This document shows, piece after piece, positions 39,396-46,776 of a DNA stretch of 46,776 nt; within the stretch, counting starts at the first letter, position 1; each line of letters begins with the position of its first letter. This stretch comes from Planctomycetia bacterium (GTDB taxonomy: Bacteria > Planctomycetota > Phycisphaerae > Phycisphaerales > SM1A02). The stretch is from assembly GCA_005799495.1 (NCBI GenBank), contig SYGP01000038.1:1-46776 (forward strand), given 5' to 3'. A program made the position numbers and the translations under genes. The notes below the pieces were generated by a model, which was not told where the DNA came from, did not search any database, and worked only from the letters and a program-made list of their open reading frames with translations.

Positions 39396-40504
39396 ACCCA
39401 CAGAAGCGCGTGTGCGCTCGGTGCATTATGGATACGACGATTCCCGGAATTCGATTCGATTCGCAGGGGGTTTGCAACTTCTGTCAGGAGTTTGAGCGGG
39501 AAGCAGCCCATGTGATCTCGCCAGACCCCGCCGAGCAGAGCGCGAAGCTGGATGCGTTGGTTGCGGAAGTGAAGGCGCTCGGGAAGGGCAAGCGATACGA
39601 CTGCATTGTTGGTGTGTCTGGAGGTGTGGACAGTTCTTGGGTGCTTGTGAAGGCGGTGCAGTTGGGGCTGCGGCCACTTGCAGTCCACATGGACAACGGT
39701 TGGAACTCCGAGCTTGCCCAGAACAACATTGCCAATCTGGTGCGTGGTCTGGGGGTTGATCTCTACACCCATGTCATCGACTGGCAGGAGTATCGCGGTC
39801 TGATGCAAGCCTTCTTCGATGCCGATGTCATCGATGTCGAGCTCCTCTACGACAATGCGATGTACGCGGTGAACTTTCGCTCGGCGGCTCGGCACAGGCT
39901 GCGCCACATGCTGTCGGGATTGAATCGCGCGACCGAGGGTATGCACATGCCGCCAGAGTGGGTGTGGAACAAGTTTGATCGGAAGAACATCGTCTCCATT
40001 GCCCGTCGCGGCCGCGTCAAGATCAAGACTTTCCCCGCCATCGGCACGGTCGCCGCCGGGTGGTACTCGCTCTGGCACAAGATCCGCCTCGTCTGGTTCC
40101 TGGATCTCATGCCCTTCCGCAAGTCGGAGGCGCTCGCGTACCTGCAAGAGCATTGTGGGTACAAGCCCTATCCGTACAAACACTACGAGTCGGTCTTCAC
40201 CCGCTTCTACCAGGGCTACATCCTGCCGAGAAAGTTCGGCGTCGACAAGCGAGTTGTCCATCTCAGCTCGTTGGTGATGAGTGGGGACATGAGTCGCTCG
40301 CATGCATTGGAGCTCATGGGTGGCATCGCCTATCCGAGCCAGCAGGCGCTGGAGGACGACATTGCCTACTTCCTGAAGAAGATGCGGTGGACGCGTGCCG
40401 ATCTCGATGCGTACATCGCTCGTCCTCGGAAGTCTCATGACCAGTACGGTTCAGAAGTCGCGCTCTTCGGCGTGGCGCAGCGACTGTTTCGGGCAATCAA
40501 GTGA
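39392..40504 (+). CDS. N-acetyl sugar amidotransferase (WbuX/WbpG/PseA family)
   Basis: A 370-residue PP-loop ATPase that should adenylate the acetamido oxygen of a sugar and replace it with ammonia, giving an acetamidino group. The PP-loop is 'CIVGVSGGVDSSWVLVKAV' (SGGVDSS at 76-82). A zinc site is formed by Cys8/Cys11 ('VCARCIMD') and Cys28/Cys31 ('VCNFCQEF'). 'HMDNGWNSELAQNNIANLV' and 'MPFRKSEALAYLQEHCGYKP' are family blocks. Known relatives: WbpG with HisH2/HisF2 in Pseudomonas aeruginosa O5 O-antigen, PseA in Campylobacter flagellin glycans. Overlaps on both sides (4 bases each) couple it to HisF2 and the flippase. Confidence 0.93.
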   Translation: MNPQKRVCARCIMDTTIPGIRFDSQGVCNFCQEFEREAAHVISPDPAEQSAKLDALVAEVKALGKGKRYDCIVGVSGGVDSSWVLVKAVQLGLRPLAVHMDNGWNSELAQNNIANLVRGLGVDLYTHVIDWQEYRGLMQAFFDADVIDVELLYDNAMYAVNFRSAARHRLRHMLSGLNRATEGMHMPPEWVWNKFDRKNIVSIARRGRVKIKTFPAIGTVAAGWYSLWHKIRLVWFLDLMPFRKSEALAYLQEHCGYKPYPYKHYESVFTRFYQGYILPRKFGVDKRVVHLSSLVMSGDMSRSHALELMGGIAYPSQQALEDDIAYFLKKMRWTRADLDAYIARPRKSHDQYGSEVALFGVAQRLFRAIK

Positions 40505-42066
40505 CGAACGCCGCCGAAACGCAGGGCGACTCCCGTCTCCGTGCGCCGGCGACGCCCAGCCTCACTTCCACAGCAGTCGGGGGGACGCTGTGGACTTCTG
40601 GGCAGGCAATCCTGAACAAGGGCGCGGTGCTCGTTGCCACCTGGGCGATCGCCTTTCGCTTGTCCGAAGAGGATGTCGCGCTCGCATCGCTGGTGACCGT
40701 CCTGACGAAGTTCTTCTGCGTGCTTCCACCGCTCAACATGGGCGACGTGCTGGTCAGCCGAGGTGCTTCGTTTTCGCTGCTTGCAGCGACTGCCGCACGA
40801 GTCGCCCTTCGCTGGAGCATCTTGGTGATCGCTGCCGTCGCGCTGTGTTCGCCGCTGATCGCCCTCACCTATCGGCAGTTTCCGTCGAGTGCGCTGTTGG
40901 CGCTCCTTGGTGCGTCACTGTTCCGAGTGTTGGCCGAAGCCCTGCAGGTGACGAGTCTCGTCGCACTTCGAATGGGTTTTCGCTACCGCACGATTGCTGT
41001 GGTCGACGGAACGCTGCAACTTTGTGGATCAGTGCTGACTGTTGCTCTCGCGTTCATGGGAGCCGCAGCTTGGGCCATGGTGCTTCCTCTCTCCCTTGTC
41101 GCCATCGCCAAGGCTGTTGCCTATCGACTGCTGCGAGGCGGCCCTTCGCAGGAGCATGCTGGCGTCTCCGTGGAACAAGTCCGCGGCATCGCGCGGGACT
41201 TTCGTGTTGCAGGCTTTGCACAGTATGTGCACAGTGTGGTTGACACGCTTCCCATCCTGATGTTGGGGTATTTCGGCAGTCAGGCACAAACCGGGATCTA
41301 CGCCTTTGCGTTCAACCTTGCAGCGCAGGCCAACGCAGTCCTCGGGGGACAGTTGTCGGGCGTTCTGCAGCCTGTGCTTGTGCAACTGGGACACGACACG
41401 CAACGTCAAGTGAGGGCCTTCCTTCGGACCCTTCGAGTTCTCAGTGCCGTGGTGGTGCCGATCTGCCTCTGCCAAGCGGTCTTTTCCCAAAGCCTCTTCA
41501 ACGCGGTGTTCCCCGATCGCTGGCAGGTTGCTGTCCCTGTATTCGAGGCACTTTCGATGAGCGAGGCGTTCTTCTTTGCTTCAGCCCCGACCATGGCATT
41601 GCTGCGCGCACAAGGGAGGTTCGGCGCATTCCTGGGTTGGCAATTGATTCATGCTCTTGCGTTGGGGAGTGCTTTGCCGCTCGTCGCCGCATCGCACGGG
41701 GCCCTCGGGGTCGCCGTTCTCGGCACCCTGTTGTGGGCTGTCAGCCTTCCCTGTGCAGTGTGGGTCTGCGTGCGACCGATGGGCGAATCGCTGACAACGG
41801 TCCTGAAGTCTTTCGCCGCACCGTGGCTGACTGGGATTCCGCTTGCAGCGTTTGCGACGATCATTGGGAGGGAACTCAGCCTGTTCGGCATCTGGGGCGA
41901 CATCGTGAATCTGGTTGTTGTTGCGCCCATCATGTTGGTGGTCATGCTGCTTGCGACACGCGTGAGTCAACCAGATGTCTTTGCGCAGTTGTGGTCGCTG
42001 TGGAGCAATGCGCTCTCAAGCGTGAAGCGTGCTGTGCTCATCTCTCGAGGTATGCAGGGTCGATAG
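40501..42066 (+). CDS. Oligosaccharide flippase family protein (Wzx-like)
   Basis: A 521-residue membrane protein with about 12-14 hydrophobic helices. The opening 'VGGTLWTSGQAILNKGAVLV' and 'FYGS'-like segment 'DTLPILMLGYFGSQAQTGIY', followed by 'FNLAAQANAVLGGQLSGVLQ', match the polysaccharide synthesis (MOP/Wzx) superfamily, which moves undecaprenyl-linked repeat units to the periplasm. The GTG start overlaps the amidotransferase stop (GTGA). It follows the modification genes, so the acetamidino sugar is probably part of the unit it exports. Confidence 0.88.
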   Translation: MTNAAETQGDSRLRAPATPSLTSTAVGGTLWTSGQAILNKGAVLVATWAIAFRLSEEDVALASLVTVLTKFFCVLPPLNMGDVLVSRGASFSLLAATAARVALRWSILVIAAVALCSPLIALTYRQFPSSALLALLGASLFRVLAEALQVTSLVALRMGFRYRTIAVVDGTLQLCGSVLTVALAFMGAAAWAMVLPLSLVAIAKAVAYRLLRGGPSQEHAGVSVEQVRGIARDFRVAGFAQYVHSVVDTLPILMLGYFGSQAQTGIYAFAFNLAAQANAVLGGQLSGVLQPVLVQLGHDTQRQVRAFLRTLRVLSAVVVPICLCQAVFSQSLFNAVFPDRWQVAVPVFEALSMSEAFFFASAPTMALLRAQGRFGAFLGWQLIHALALGSALPLVAASHGALGVAVLGTLLWAVSLPCAVWVCVRPMGESLTTVLKSFAAPWLTGIPLAAFATIIGRELSLFGIWGDIVNLVVVAPIMLVVMLLATRVSQPDVFAQLWSLWSNALSSVKRAVLISRGMQGR

Positions 42067-42076
42067 ACTCCTCAGG

Positions 42077-42931
42077 ATGACGCGTTCCGCGGACCGGTTG
42101 GCTCAAGAAATCGCGTGTCCCCTTTGCCAGTCGCCCAGCTTCAAGCCTTGGGCGGTTGAGAATGGCTTCTGCTGCGTTCGGTGCGATGGCTGTGGGCTGC
42201 TCTATGTAAACCCACGACCGCGTCAAGAGGACATTGATCGTGGAGTGCAGCTTGGGGTTCACGAAACGGAACGCAAGCTCAATGTCGTGGGGAAGCGAAT
42301 GGCATGGAAGGTTCGGCAGGCGCGCAGCATCATCCGATCGGAGTATGGCGATTGGATGACCCGAGGCACATCCGTCCGTTGGCTCGATGTTGGCGCGGGG
42401 TTTGGTGAGTTTGTCGAGGGCGCGCAGTCTGTCCTCCCGTCGGGAAGCACTGTGGAGGGCATCGAGCCCATGATTCCGAAGGCGGAGGATGCCCGGGCAC
42501 GCGGCATTCGGGTGAAGACCGGACTGTTGGAAGAAGTTCAGGGCACATACGACGCGATTTCCTTGATCGATGTGTTCTCTCATCTCCCTGACTTTCGCGG
42601 CTTCATGAACTCCTTGCGCGGACTCCTCTCGCCGGGCGGCGAGGTCTTCCTGAAGACTGGCAACGCAGCGGACCTTGTGACGCGAGAGGAGTTCCCCGGT
42701 CCCCTGACCCTGCCGGATCACCTGATGTTTGGTGGTGTTTCCCAGATCAGCCGATTCGTTGAGGATGCGGGATTCTCCGTCGCGCGACTCTCGCAACATC
42801 GGATGGATGGCATTGGGTACTCACTGCGAAACTACGCGCGAAAACTGTTCGGACACCCGGTCGCCGTGGGCCTGCCGTATTGCTCGAAGGCGCGCGTGCT
42901 CTATGTCCGCGCGCGATTGAGATCGTCGTGA
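42077..42931 (+). CDS. Class I SAM-dependent methyltransferase with N-terminal zinc ribbon
   Basis: A 284-residue protein. A four-Cys ribbon ('CPLCQSPSF' Cys14/17 and 'CVRCDGCGLLYVNPRP' Cys36/39) precedes a Rossmann methyltransferase: motif I 'RWLDVGAGFGEFVEGA' (about 102-116), 'VEGIEPMIPKAEDARARGIR', 'YDAISLIDVFSHLPDFRGF' and 'LLSPGGEVFLKTGNA'. This pattern is common in O-antigen and exopolysaccharide clusters, where such enzymes methylate a sugar or nucleotide sugar. Acceptor unknown. ATG at 42077 lies 10 bases after the flippase stop. Confidence 0.87.
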   Translation: MTRSADRLAQEIACPLCQSPSFKPWAVENGFCCVRCDGCGLLYVNPRPRQEDIDRGVQLGVHETERKLNVVGKRMAWKVRQARSIIRSEYGDWMTRGTSVRWLDVGAGFGEFVEGAQSVLPSGSTVEGIEPMIPKAEDARARGIRVKTGLLEEVQGTYDAISLIDVFSHLPDFRGFMNSLRGLLSPGGEVFLKTGNAADLVTREEFPGPLTLPDHLMFGGVSQISRFVEDAGFSVARLSQHRMDGIGYSLRNYARKLFGHPVAVGLPYCSKARVLYVRARLRSS

Positions 42932-42956
42932 CCATCCAAGCAGCGAAGTTCGTCCC

Positions 42957-44342
42957 ATGATCCAGATTGTCACGCTCGCGTTGTTCGTCCTGACGAGCGT
43001 GGCCTCGGTGTTTTCTCCTCGCGCCGCGGCTGCGCTCGCCATTGCGATGTACGTCTTTGAGCAAGCCCTCCAAGGCTCGGTGGGCATTTTCGCGAGCCGA
43101 CCCGCGCTCGCCAATGTCATCGTGGCGTTGGTTGTTGGGGTGAGCGTTGCCCGCGACGCACTTGCTCGGGGCGATCTCATGCGGGGCATGCTCAATCCAG
43201 CGTTCGCTGGAACACTCTTCATCTATTCGTGGTACCTGATTTCGTTGGCATGGTCGCCCTCGACCGACGCGGGGCTCAAGCTCATTCAGGCAAACGTGCC
43301 CTACTTCGTGCTGTATGTCCTTGTGCTTCCTCTGTTGTTGCGAAGCATCGACGAAGTCATGCCCATCGCGCGCTGGGTGATGTTGATCGGGATGTTCATC
43401 CTTGGCTCGATCTTGTTCAATCCGAGTTTTACCTTCAAGGATGGGCGCCTCAGTCTTGTGTTGTCGGCGTTGGTTCGGACGAACCCACTGGTCTTGGGTG
43501 AGTTCGCCGGCATCGTGATGATCTTCGCGGCGCTGGTGACGACTGGGCCCGGCGGAGTTCTGTTTCCTTTGGTCCGAATCGGCGCATTCTTGATCGGCTC
43601 AATCATTGCCCTTCAGTCTGGATCGCGTGGGCAACTCGTGTTCGCGTTGGCGGTGGTGGTGGGGTTCATTCCGGTTGCCCGGAGGCTGAAAAGTGTTGGC
43701 GGTTTCTTCGGCACTGTCTTTCTCGTGACCACAGTCCTCGGTGGGACACTGTTCGTGGCATCGAAGGTCCTGTTTCTCGATGTGCTCGCGCGCTGGGACG
43801 CCAAGAACATCGCGCAGGGCAGCAGCCATCGACTGAGCAACATTCTTGAGCTTGGGGAGGCGTGGGCGCGGCAACCGCTCGCATGGATTTTTGGTCTCGG
43901 CGGCAACGCATACAGCGCAGTGACCGCGACGGGTGGTCTGGAGGAGTATCCCCACAACATCTTTGCCGAGATCACCGCTGAACTCGGTCTCATCAGCCTG
44001 CTGGTCTTCACTGCGATGCTGCTGGCGACCGTGCGTTCACTCCTGTGGCTCCACCGTCACTTCGCAGATGATCCGCAGCGCCGAGTTGCCGTCGCATCGC
44101 TTGCGGCACTGTTTGCGTACCAGTTTTTCCTCACGAACAAGCAAGGCAATCTCTGGAGCAATGTGTTCCTCTTCGCGATGATGATCATCGTCGCTCGCGT
44201 GCGTATTCGAATGCAGCAGGAAGAACAATTGGTCGAGTGGGAGGGACGCGGCGATTTCTTCACGGAGCAAGGTTCGGGCTCGACTCAACAGCCCTCCGCG
44301 TACCCTCCGGAAGACCAACGCGCACCATTTCCCGCAATCTGA
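42957..44342 (+). CDS. O-antigen ligase/polymerase family membrane protein (Wzy/WaaL-like)
   Basis: A 461-residue protein with about 11 hydrophobic helices and a large periplasmic loop. 'SGSRGQLVFALAVVVGFIPV' and the loop motif 'EEYPHNIFAEITAELGLISL' (the H-N-x-x-x-E-x-x-x-E-x-G pattern) are typical of the PF04932 ligase/polymerase family, which polymerises or transfers undecaprenyl-linked glycans at the periplasmic face. Wzy and WaaL cannot be told apart by sequence; beside a Wzx-like flippase, a Wzy role is more likely. The C-terminal 45 residues are Glu/Gln-rich and cytoplasmic. Confidence 0.87.
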   Translation: MIQIVTLALFVLTSVASVFSPRAAAALAIAMYVFEQALQGSVGIFASRPALANVIVALVVGVSVARDALARGDLMRGMLNPAFAGTLFIYSWYLISLAWSPSTDAGLKLIQANVPYFVLYVLVLPLLLRSIDEVMPIARWVMLIGMFILGSILFNPSFTFKDGRLSLVLSALVRTNPLVLGEFAGIVMIFAALVTTGPGGVLFPLVRIGAFLIGSIIALQSGSRGQLVFALAVVVGFIPVARRLKSVGGFFGTVFLVTTVLGGTLFVASKVLFLDVLARWDAKNIAQGSSHRLSNILELGEAWARQPLAWIFGLGGNAYSAVTATGGLEEYPHNIFAEITAELGLISLLVFTAMLLATVRSLLWLHRHFADDPQRRVAVASLAALFAYQFFLTNKQGNLWSNVFLFAMMIIVARVRIRMQQEEQLVEWEGRGDFFTEQGSGSTQQPSAYPPEDQRAPFPAI

Positions 44343-44367
44343 CCAGGTGGCGTTGTCCCGCGGAAAC

Positions 44368-45468
44368 ATGGCCGAAGCCTTCCTCATCACAAACTCGCGC
44401 TGGGAGGAGCCTCCGCGAATTCGGCATCAAGTCGCACGCTTGCTTTTGGATCACAGTGTTCGCGTGGCGTTCTTCGAACGTCCATCCATGGCGTGGGTGA
44501 GACAACCGTGCCCCATCCGAGAAGTCACGAAGGACTTGGCGATTGTCCAGACCAAGTGCCTGCTGCACGCCCAACTTCGCGTCGTTCCGCCGCTTGCCGC
44601 GACCAATGCCGCGTTCAGCCGGTGGGTGCTGCGCGCGAGACGGGACTCACTTGGATGGTCGAAGGATGCAATCATCATCAACTTCATGCACGATGGGGCG
44701 TTCCTGCGTGATGTCTTTCCTCGGCAGCGTCTGATCACCCTGATTCACGATGACTTTGAAGCCCAATCTCACTTTCCCTGGTTCAGACATGTCACGCGCG
44801 CGCTTCGGGCGACCTGTGAGGTCAGTGATCAAGTGTTGGCTGTTTCCACCCCGCTTGTTGCTCGCTTGAAGCAGTGGTCTCCCTGTGAGTTGTTCCTTCC
44901 GTGGTCTGTGCGTGAGTATCGCGCTCCCTCTGCGGCTGTGGGCTCGCGAAAGGTGTTGTTGTTCTGGGGTTCCGTGGACACCGCCATCGATGTGGATGTG
45001 GTACGGCAGCTCTCCGCGGAGTGCGTTCGTCGAGGGTCCGATTGGAAAGTGCTGTTCGTTGGTCCAACCGAGCGATCCGATCGACGACGCAGGATGACAA
45101 CGATTCTCAAGCAGTTTCCGCAGGTCGAGATCCATCCGGCAGCTCCGCTTGACGATCTGCCGATTGACTCAGTCCTTGCCGCGGTCATTCCGTACGGTGG
45201 TGCCCCGCACACCAAGGCCATCACGCTGGCAAATAAGTCCATGCAGTTACTGGCCTGTGGATTGCCGCTCTTGATCTCAGGCATGCCAGCATTCCTGCGC
45301 CAACCCTTCATCCTTCGCATCGGAGAGGACGGCGAAGTACGCGACTGTTGTGATCAAGTGATGGATCAGTTTGCCGAGTGGCAGCCCTTGGTACGGGCGT
45401 TCGTCGAGTCTCAGCGTCCAAGCGATCGACTCAGACAGCTCGGCTTCGGCAAGGCGGATTCGGGATAA
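44368..45468 (+). CDS. Glycosyltransferase-like protein (GT-B type)
   Basis: A 366-residue protein. N-terminal part: 'FLITNSRWEEPPRIRHQVAR', 'RVAFFERPSMAWVRQP', 'RQRLITLIHDDFEA' and 'CEVSDQVLAVSTPLVARLK' as in GT1/GT4-like enzymes of polysaccharide loci. C-terminal donor domain: 'VLLFWGSVDTAIDVDVV', 'WKVLFVGPTE', 'AAVIPYGGAPHTKAITLANK' and 'LACGLPLLISGMPAFL'. Donor and acceptor are unknown. ATG at 44368 is chosen over a GTG at 44347; neither has a clear ribosome site. It follows the polymerase gene by 25 bases. Confidence 0.8.
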   Translation: MAEAFLITNSRWEEPPRIRHQVARLLLDHSVRVAFFERPSMAWVRQPCPIREVTKDLAIVQTKCLLHAQLRVVPPLAATNAAFSRWVLRARRDSLGWSKDAIIINFMHDGAFLRDVFPRQRLITLIHDDFEAQSHFPWFRHVTRALRATCEVSDQVLAVSTPLVARLKQWSPCELFLPWSVREYRAPSAAVGSRKVLLFWGSVDTAIDVDVVRQLSAECVRRGSDWKVLFVGPTERSDRRRRMTTILKQFPQVEIHPAAPLDDLPIDSVLAAVIPYGGAPHTKAITLANKSMQLLACGLPLLISGMPAFLRQPFILRIGEDGEVRDCCDQVMDQFAEWQPLVRAFVESQRPSDRLRQLGFGKADSG

Positions 45469-45489
45469 GGGGACTATCCTTCGCGCTCC

Positions 45490-46554
45490 ATGCTGAAGTT
45501 CGCCCTCATCGGCTGTGGTCGCATCGCGAAGCGGCATTCCGAACTCCTCGGTCACAATCAGATTGAAGGCGCCCAACTGGTGGCGGTGAGCGACATTGTT
45601 CGGAGCCGCGCAGAGACAATCGGCCAGCAGTTCGGTGTCCCCGCATATTCCGACATGCACGACATGATGACCAGGGAGGCGGTCGATGTCGCGGTCGTGC
45701 TGACGGAGAGCGGCATGCATGCGGAGCATGTGGTGGCACTCGCTCGACATGGGAAGCACATCATGGTGGAGAAGCCGATGGCGCTGACGCTCGGCGATGC
45801 GGACCGCATGATCGCGGCCTGCGACGCGGCACGGGTACGCCTCTTCGTGGTGAAGCAGAACCGCTTGAATGTGCCAGTCGTGAAGCTTCGGCAGGCGCTC
45901 GAGGCCGGTCGCTTCGGAAAGCTGGTCATGGGAACGGTCCGCGTACGGTGGTGCCGCGACCAGTCGTACTACAAGCAGGACAAGTGGCGAGGGACTTGGG
46001 CGCTCGATGGCGGCGTGCTGACCAATCAAGCGAGCCACCACATCGATCTGCTTGAGTGGATGATGGGCGATGTGGAATCGGTGTTTGCGATGAGCCGCAC
46101 CGCACTTGTGGACATCGAGACCGAAGACACGGCAGTCGTGGCACTGCGGTTCATGAATGGTGCGCTCGGCGTCATCGAAGCAACGACGGCTGCGCGGCCG
46201 AAGGATCTCGAGGGATCCATCTCGATCCTCGGTGAAGGCGGGACGGTCGTGATCGGCGGCTTTGCCGTGAATGAGATGCTGACCTGGAACTTCGCGAAGA
46301 AGGAAGCGGGCGATGAGGAAGTGCTGGCGAAGTACTCGGTCAACCCACCCAGCGTGTACGGCTTCGGGCATCAGGCTTACTACGACCATGTGGTCAAGAG
46401 CATCCGAGAGGGGACATCGCAATTGGTCGATGGGCTCGCGGGCCGCAAGAGCCTGGAACTGATTTCAGCGATCTATGAGTCGATCGAGACGGGGAAGGAA
46501 GTATCGCTGCACTTCCGGCCTTCACGCTGCCGACTTGGGCACCGTCATGGGTGA
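45490..46554 (+). CDS. Gfo/Idh/MocA oxidoreductase, WbpB/WlbA-like
   Basis: A 354-residue NAD(P)-dependent dehydrogenase. Rossmann opening 'FALIGCGRIAKRHSELL', 'VVLTESGMHAEHVVALARHG', the conserved 'IMVEKPMALTLGDADRMI' with the Lys of EKP, then 'VKQNRLNVPVVKLRQAL', 'GTWALDGGVLTNQASHHIDL' with the His-x2-Asp pair, and 'EDTAVVALRFMNGALGVIEA'. This run closely follows WbpB/WlbA, which oxidise UDP-GlcNAcA at C3 before transamination. Gene product is thus probably step one after UDP-GlcNAc 6-dehydrogenase in a UDP-2,3-diacetamido uronate path. The stop overlaps the next gene by 8 bases. Confidence 0.88.
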   Translation: MLKFALIGCGRIAKRHSELLGHNQIEGAQLVAVSDIVRSRAETIGQQFGVPAYSDMHDMMTREAVDVAVVLTESGMHAEHVVALARHGKHIMVEKPMALTLGDADRMIAACDAARVRLFVVKQNRLNVPVVKLRQALEAGRFGKLVMGTVRVRWCRDQSYYKQDKWRGTWALDGGVLTNQASHHIDLLEWMMGDVESVFAMSRTALVDIETEDTAVVALRFMNGALGVIEATTAARPKDLEGSISILGEGGTVVIGGFAVNEMLTWNFAKKEAGDEEVLAKYSVNPPSVYGFGHQAYYDHVVKSIREGTSQLVDGLAGRKSLELISAIYESIETGKEVSLHFRPSRCRLGHRHG

Positions 46555-46776
46555 ACCGAGGCTGCTCCAGAGCGGCATCGTGGATGTCCGCTTCGGCGAT
46601 CGGGTCAAGGTGGTACAGCCTGTGAACATCTACGGCTGCGCAATCGGTGACGACTGCTTCATTGGGCCGTTCGTCGAGATCCAACGAGACGTGGTGATTG
46701 GCGCGCGCTGCAAGGTGCAGTCACATGCGTTCGTCTGTGAACTGGTCACGATCGGCGATGACTGCTTCATCGGCCA
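46547..46776 (+). CDS. Left-handed beta-helix acyltransferase, WbpD-like (partial)
   Basis: The first 76 residues of a hexapeptide-repeat transferase that runs off the window. Hexapeptide turns are visible in 'VVQPVNIYGCAIGDDCFIGP' and 'VVIGARCKVQSHAFVCE'. The 'FVEIQRDVVIGARCKVQSHA' segment resembles WbpD/WlbB, the N-acetyltransferase that acetylates the 3-amino group of UDP-GlcNAc3NA with acetyl-CoA. It directly follows the WbpB-like gene with an 8-base overlap. In the known pathway the aminotransferase (WbpE) acts between the two and may lie just outside. Confidence 0.85.
   Translation, partial: MGEPRLLQSGIVDVRFGDRVKVVQPVNIYGCAIGDDCFIGPFVEIQRDVVIGARCKVQSHAFVCELVTIGDDCFIG

Noticed and set aside
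45277-46422. Minus-strand open frame of 381 codons
   Set aside because: Antisense to the WbpB-like oxidoreductase with its intact motifs.

Overview
The window looks like chromosomal DNA of a Gram-negative planctomycete, most likely from the class Phycisphaerae (Planctomycetota). The evidence is high GC content with strong G/C third-position bias; a secreted protein ending in a PEP-CTERM-like anchor (VPAPGAVALLGLAGLAARRR); two secreted proteins ending in the paired dockerin-like 'GDxNNxGxVxGADLAALLxxWG' module common in that class; and a DksA-like gene fused upstream of lspA. This placement rests on recognised protein features, not on an rRNA. No insertion sequence, phage, CRISPR array or rRNA was seen. 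There is one tRNA (Ser-GGA).

Positions 1-1900 hold the end of an oligopeptide-type ABC ATPase, a Bcp peroxiredoxin, a small zinc-ribbon membrane protein and dUTPase. Positions 1907-10476 form one long minus-strand gene train with overlaps or short gaps. In transcription order it encodes two DUF4190-like membrane proteins, an MlaF-type ATPase, MurD, a lipoprotein, IspF, an archaeal adenylate-kinase-like protein with an altered P-loop, TruA, a GT4 glycosyltransferase and a BshB1/LmbE-type deacetylase. It mixes envelope, isoprenoid and tRNA-modification functions.

Positions 10505-15463 carry three secreted proteins on the minus strand: a metzincin-type metallopeptidase with a dockerin-like tail, a second dockerin-tailed protein, and a PEP-CTERM-like protein, separated by hairpin terminators. 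Next come miaB (minus) and a divergent plus-strand train ftsW-murG-dinB-DUF2231. Positions 21033-24766 hold two unrecognised minus-strand exported proteins; the reading frame of the second runs antisense through the whole DUF2231 gene. Then come tatA, mltA, an ABC exporter pair with proC (minus), accA, a DksA-like gene with lspA (behind a clear sigma70-type promoter), truB, tRNA-Ser with a terminator, and a DUF4105/DUF900 pair.

Positions 35789-46776 (open at the right edge) are a surface-polysaccharide locus on the plus strand: Gmd, an exported protein with GH56 (hyaluronidase)-like active-site landmarks, a HisH2/HisF2/WbuX-type set for acetamidino modification of a sugar, a flippase, a methyltransferase, an O-antigen polymerase/ligase-type protein, a glycosyltransferase, and the first steps of a WbpB/WbpD-type 2,3-diamino-uronic-acid pathway. 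Together these suggest an amidino-modified, WbpB/WbpD-derived sugar in a cell-surface glycan, assembled by a flippase/polymerase route. The most unusual items are this locus with its GH56-like protein, the adenylate-kinase-like fusion at 4640-5794, and the antisense overlap at 21033-21675.
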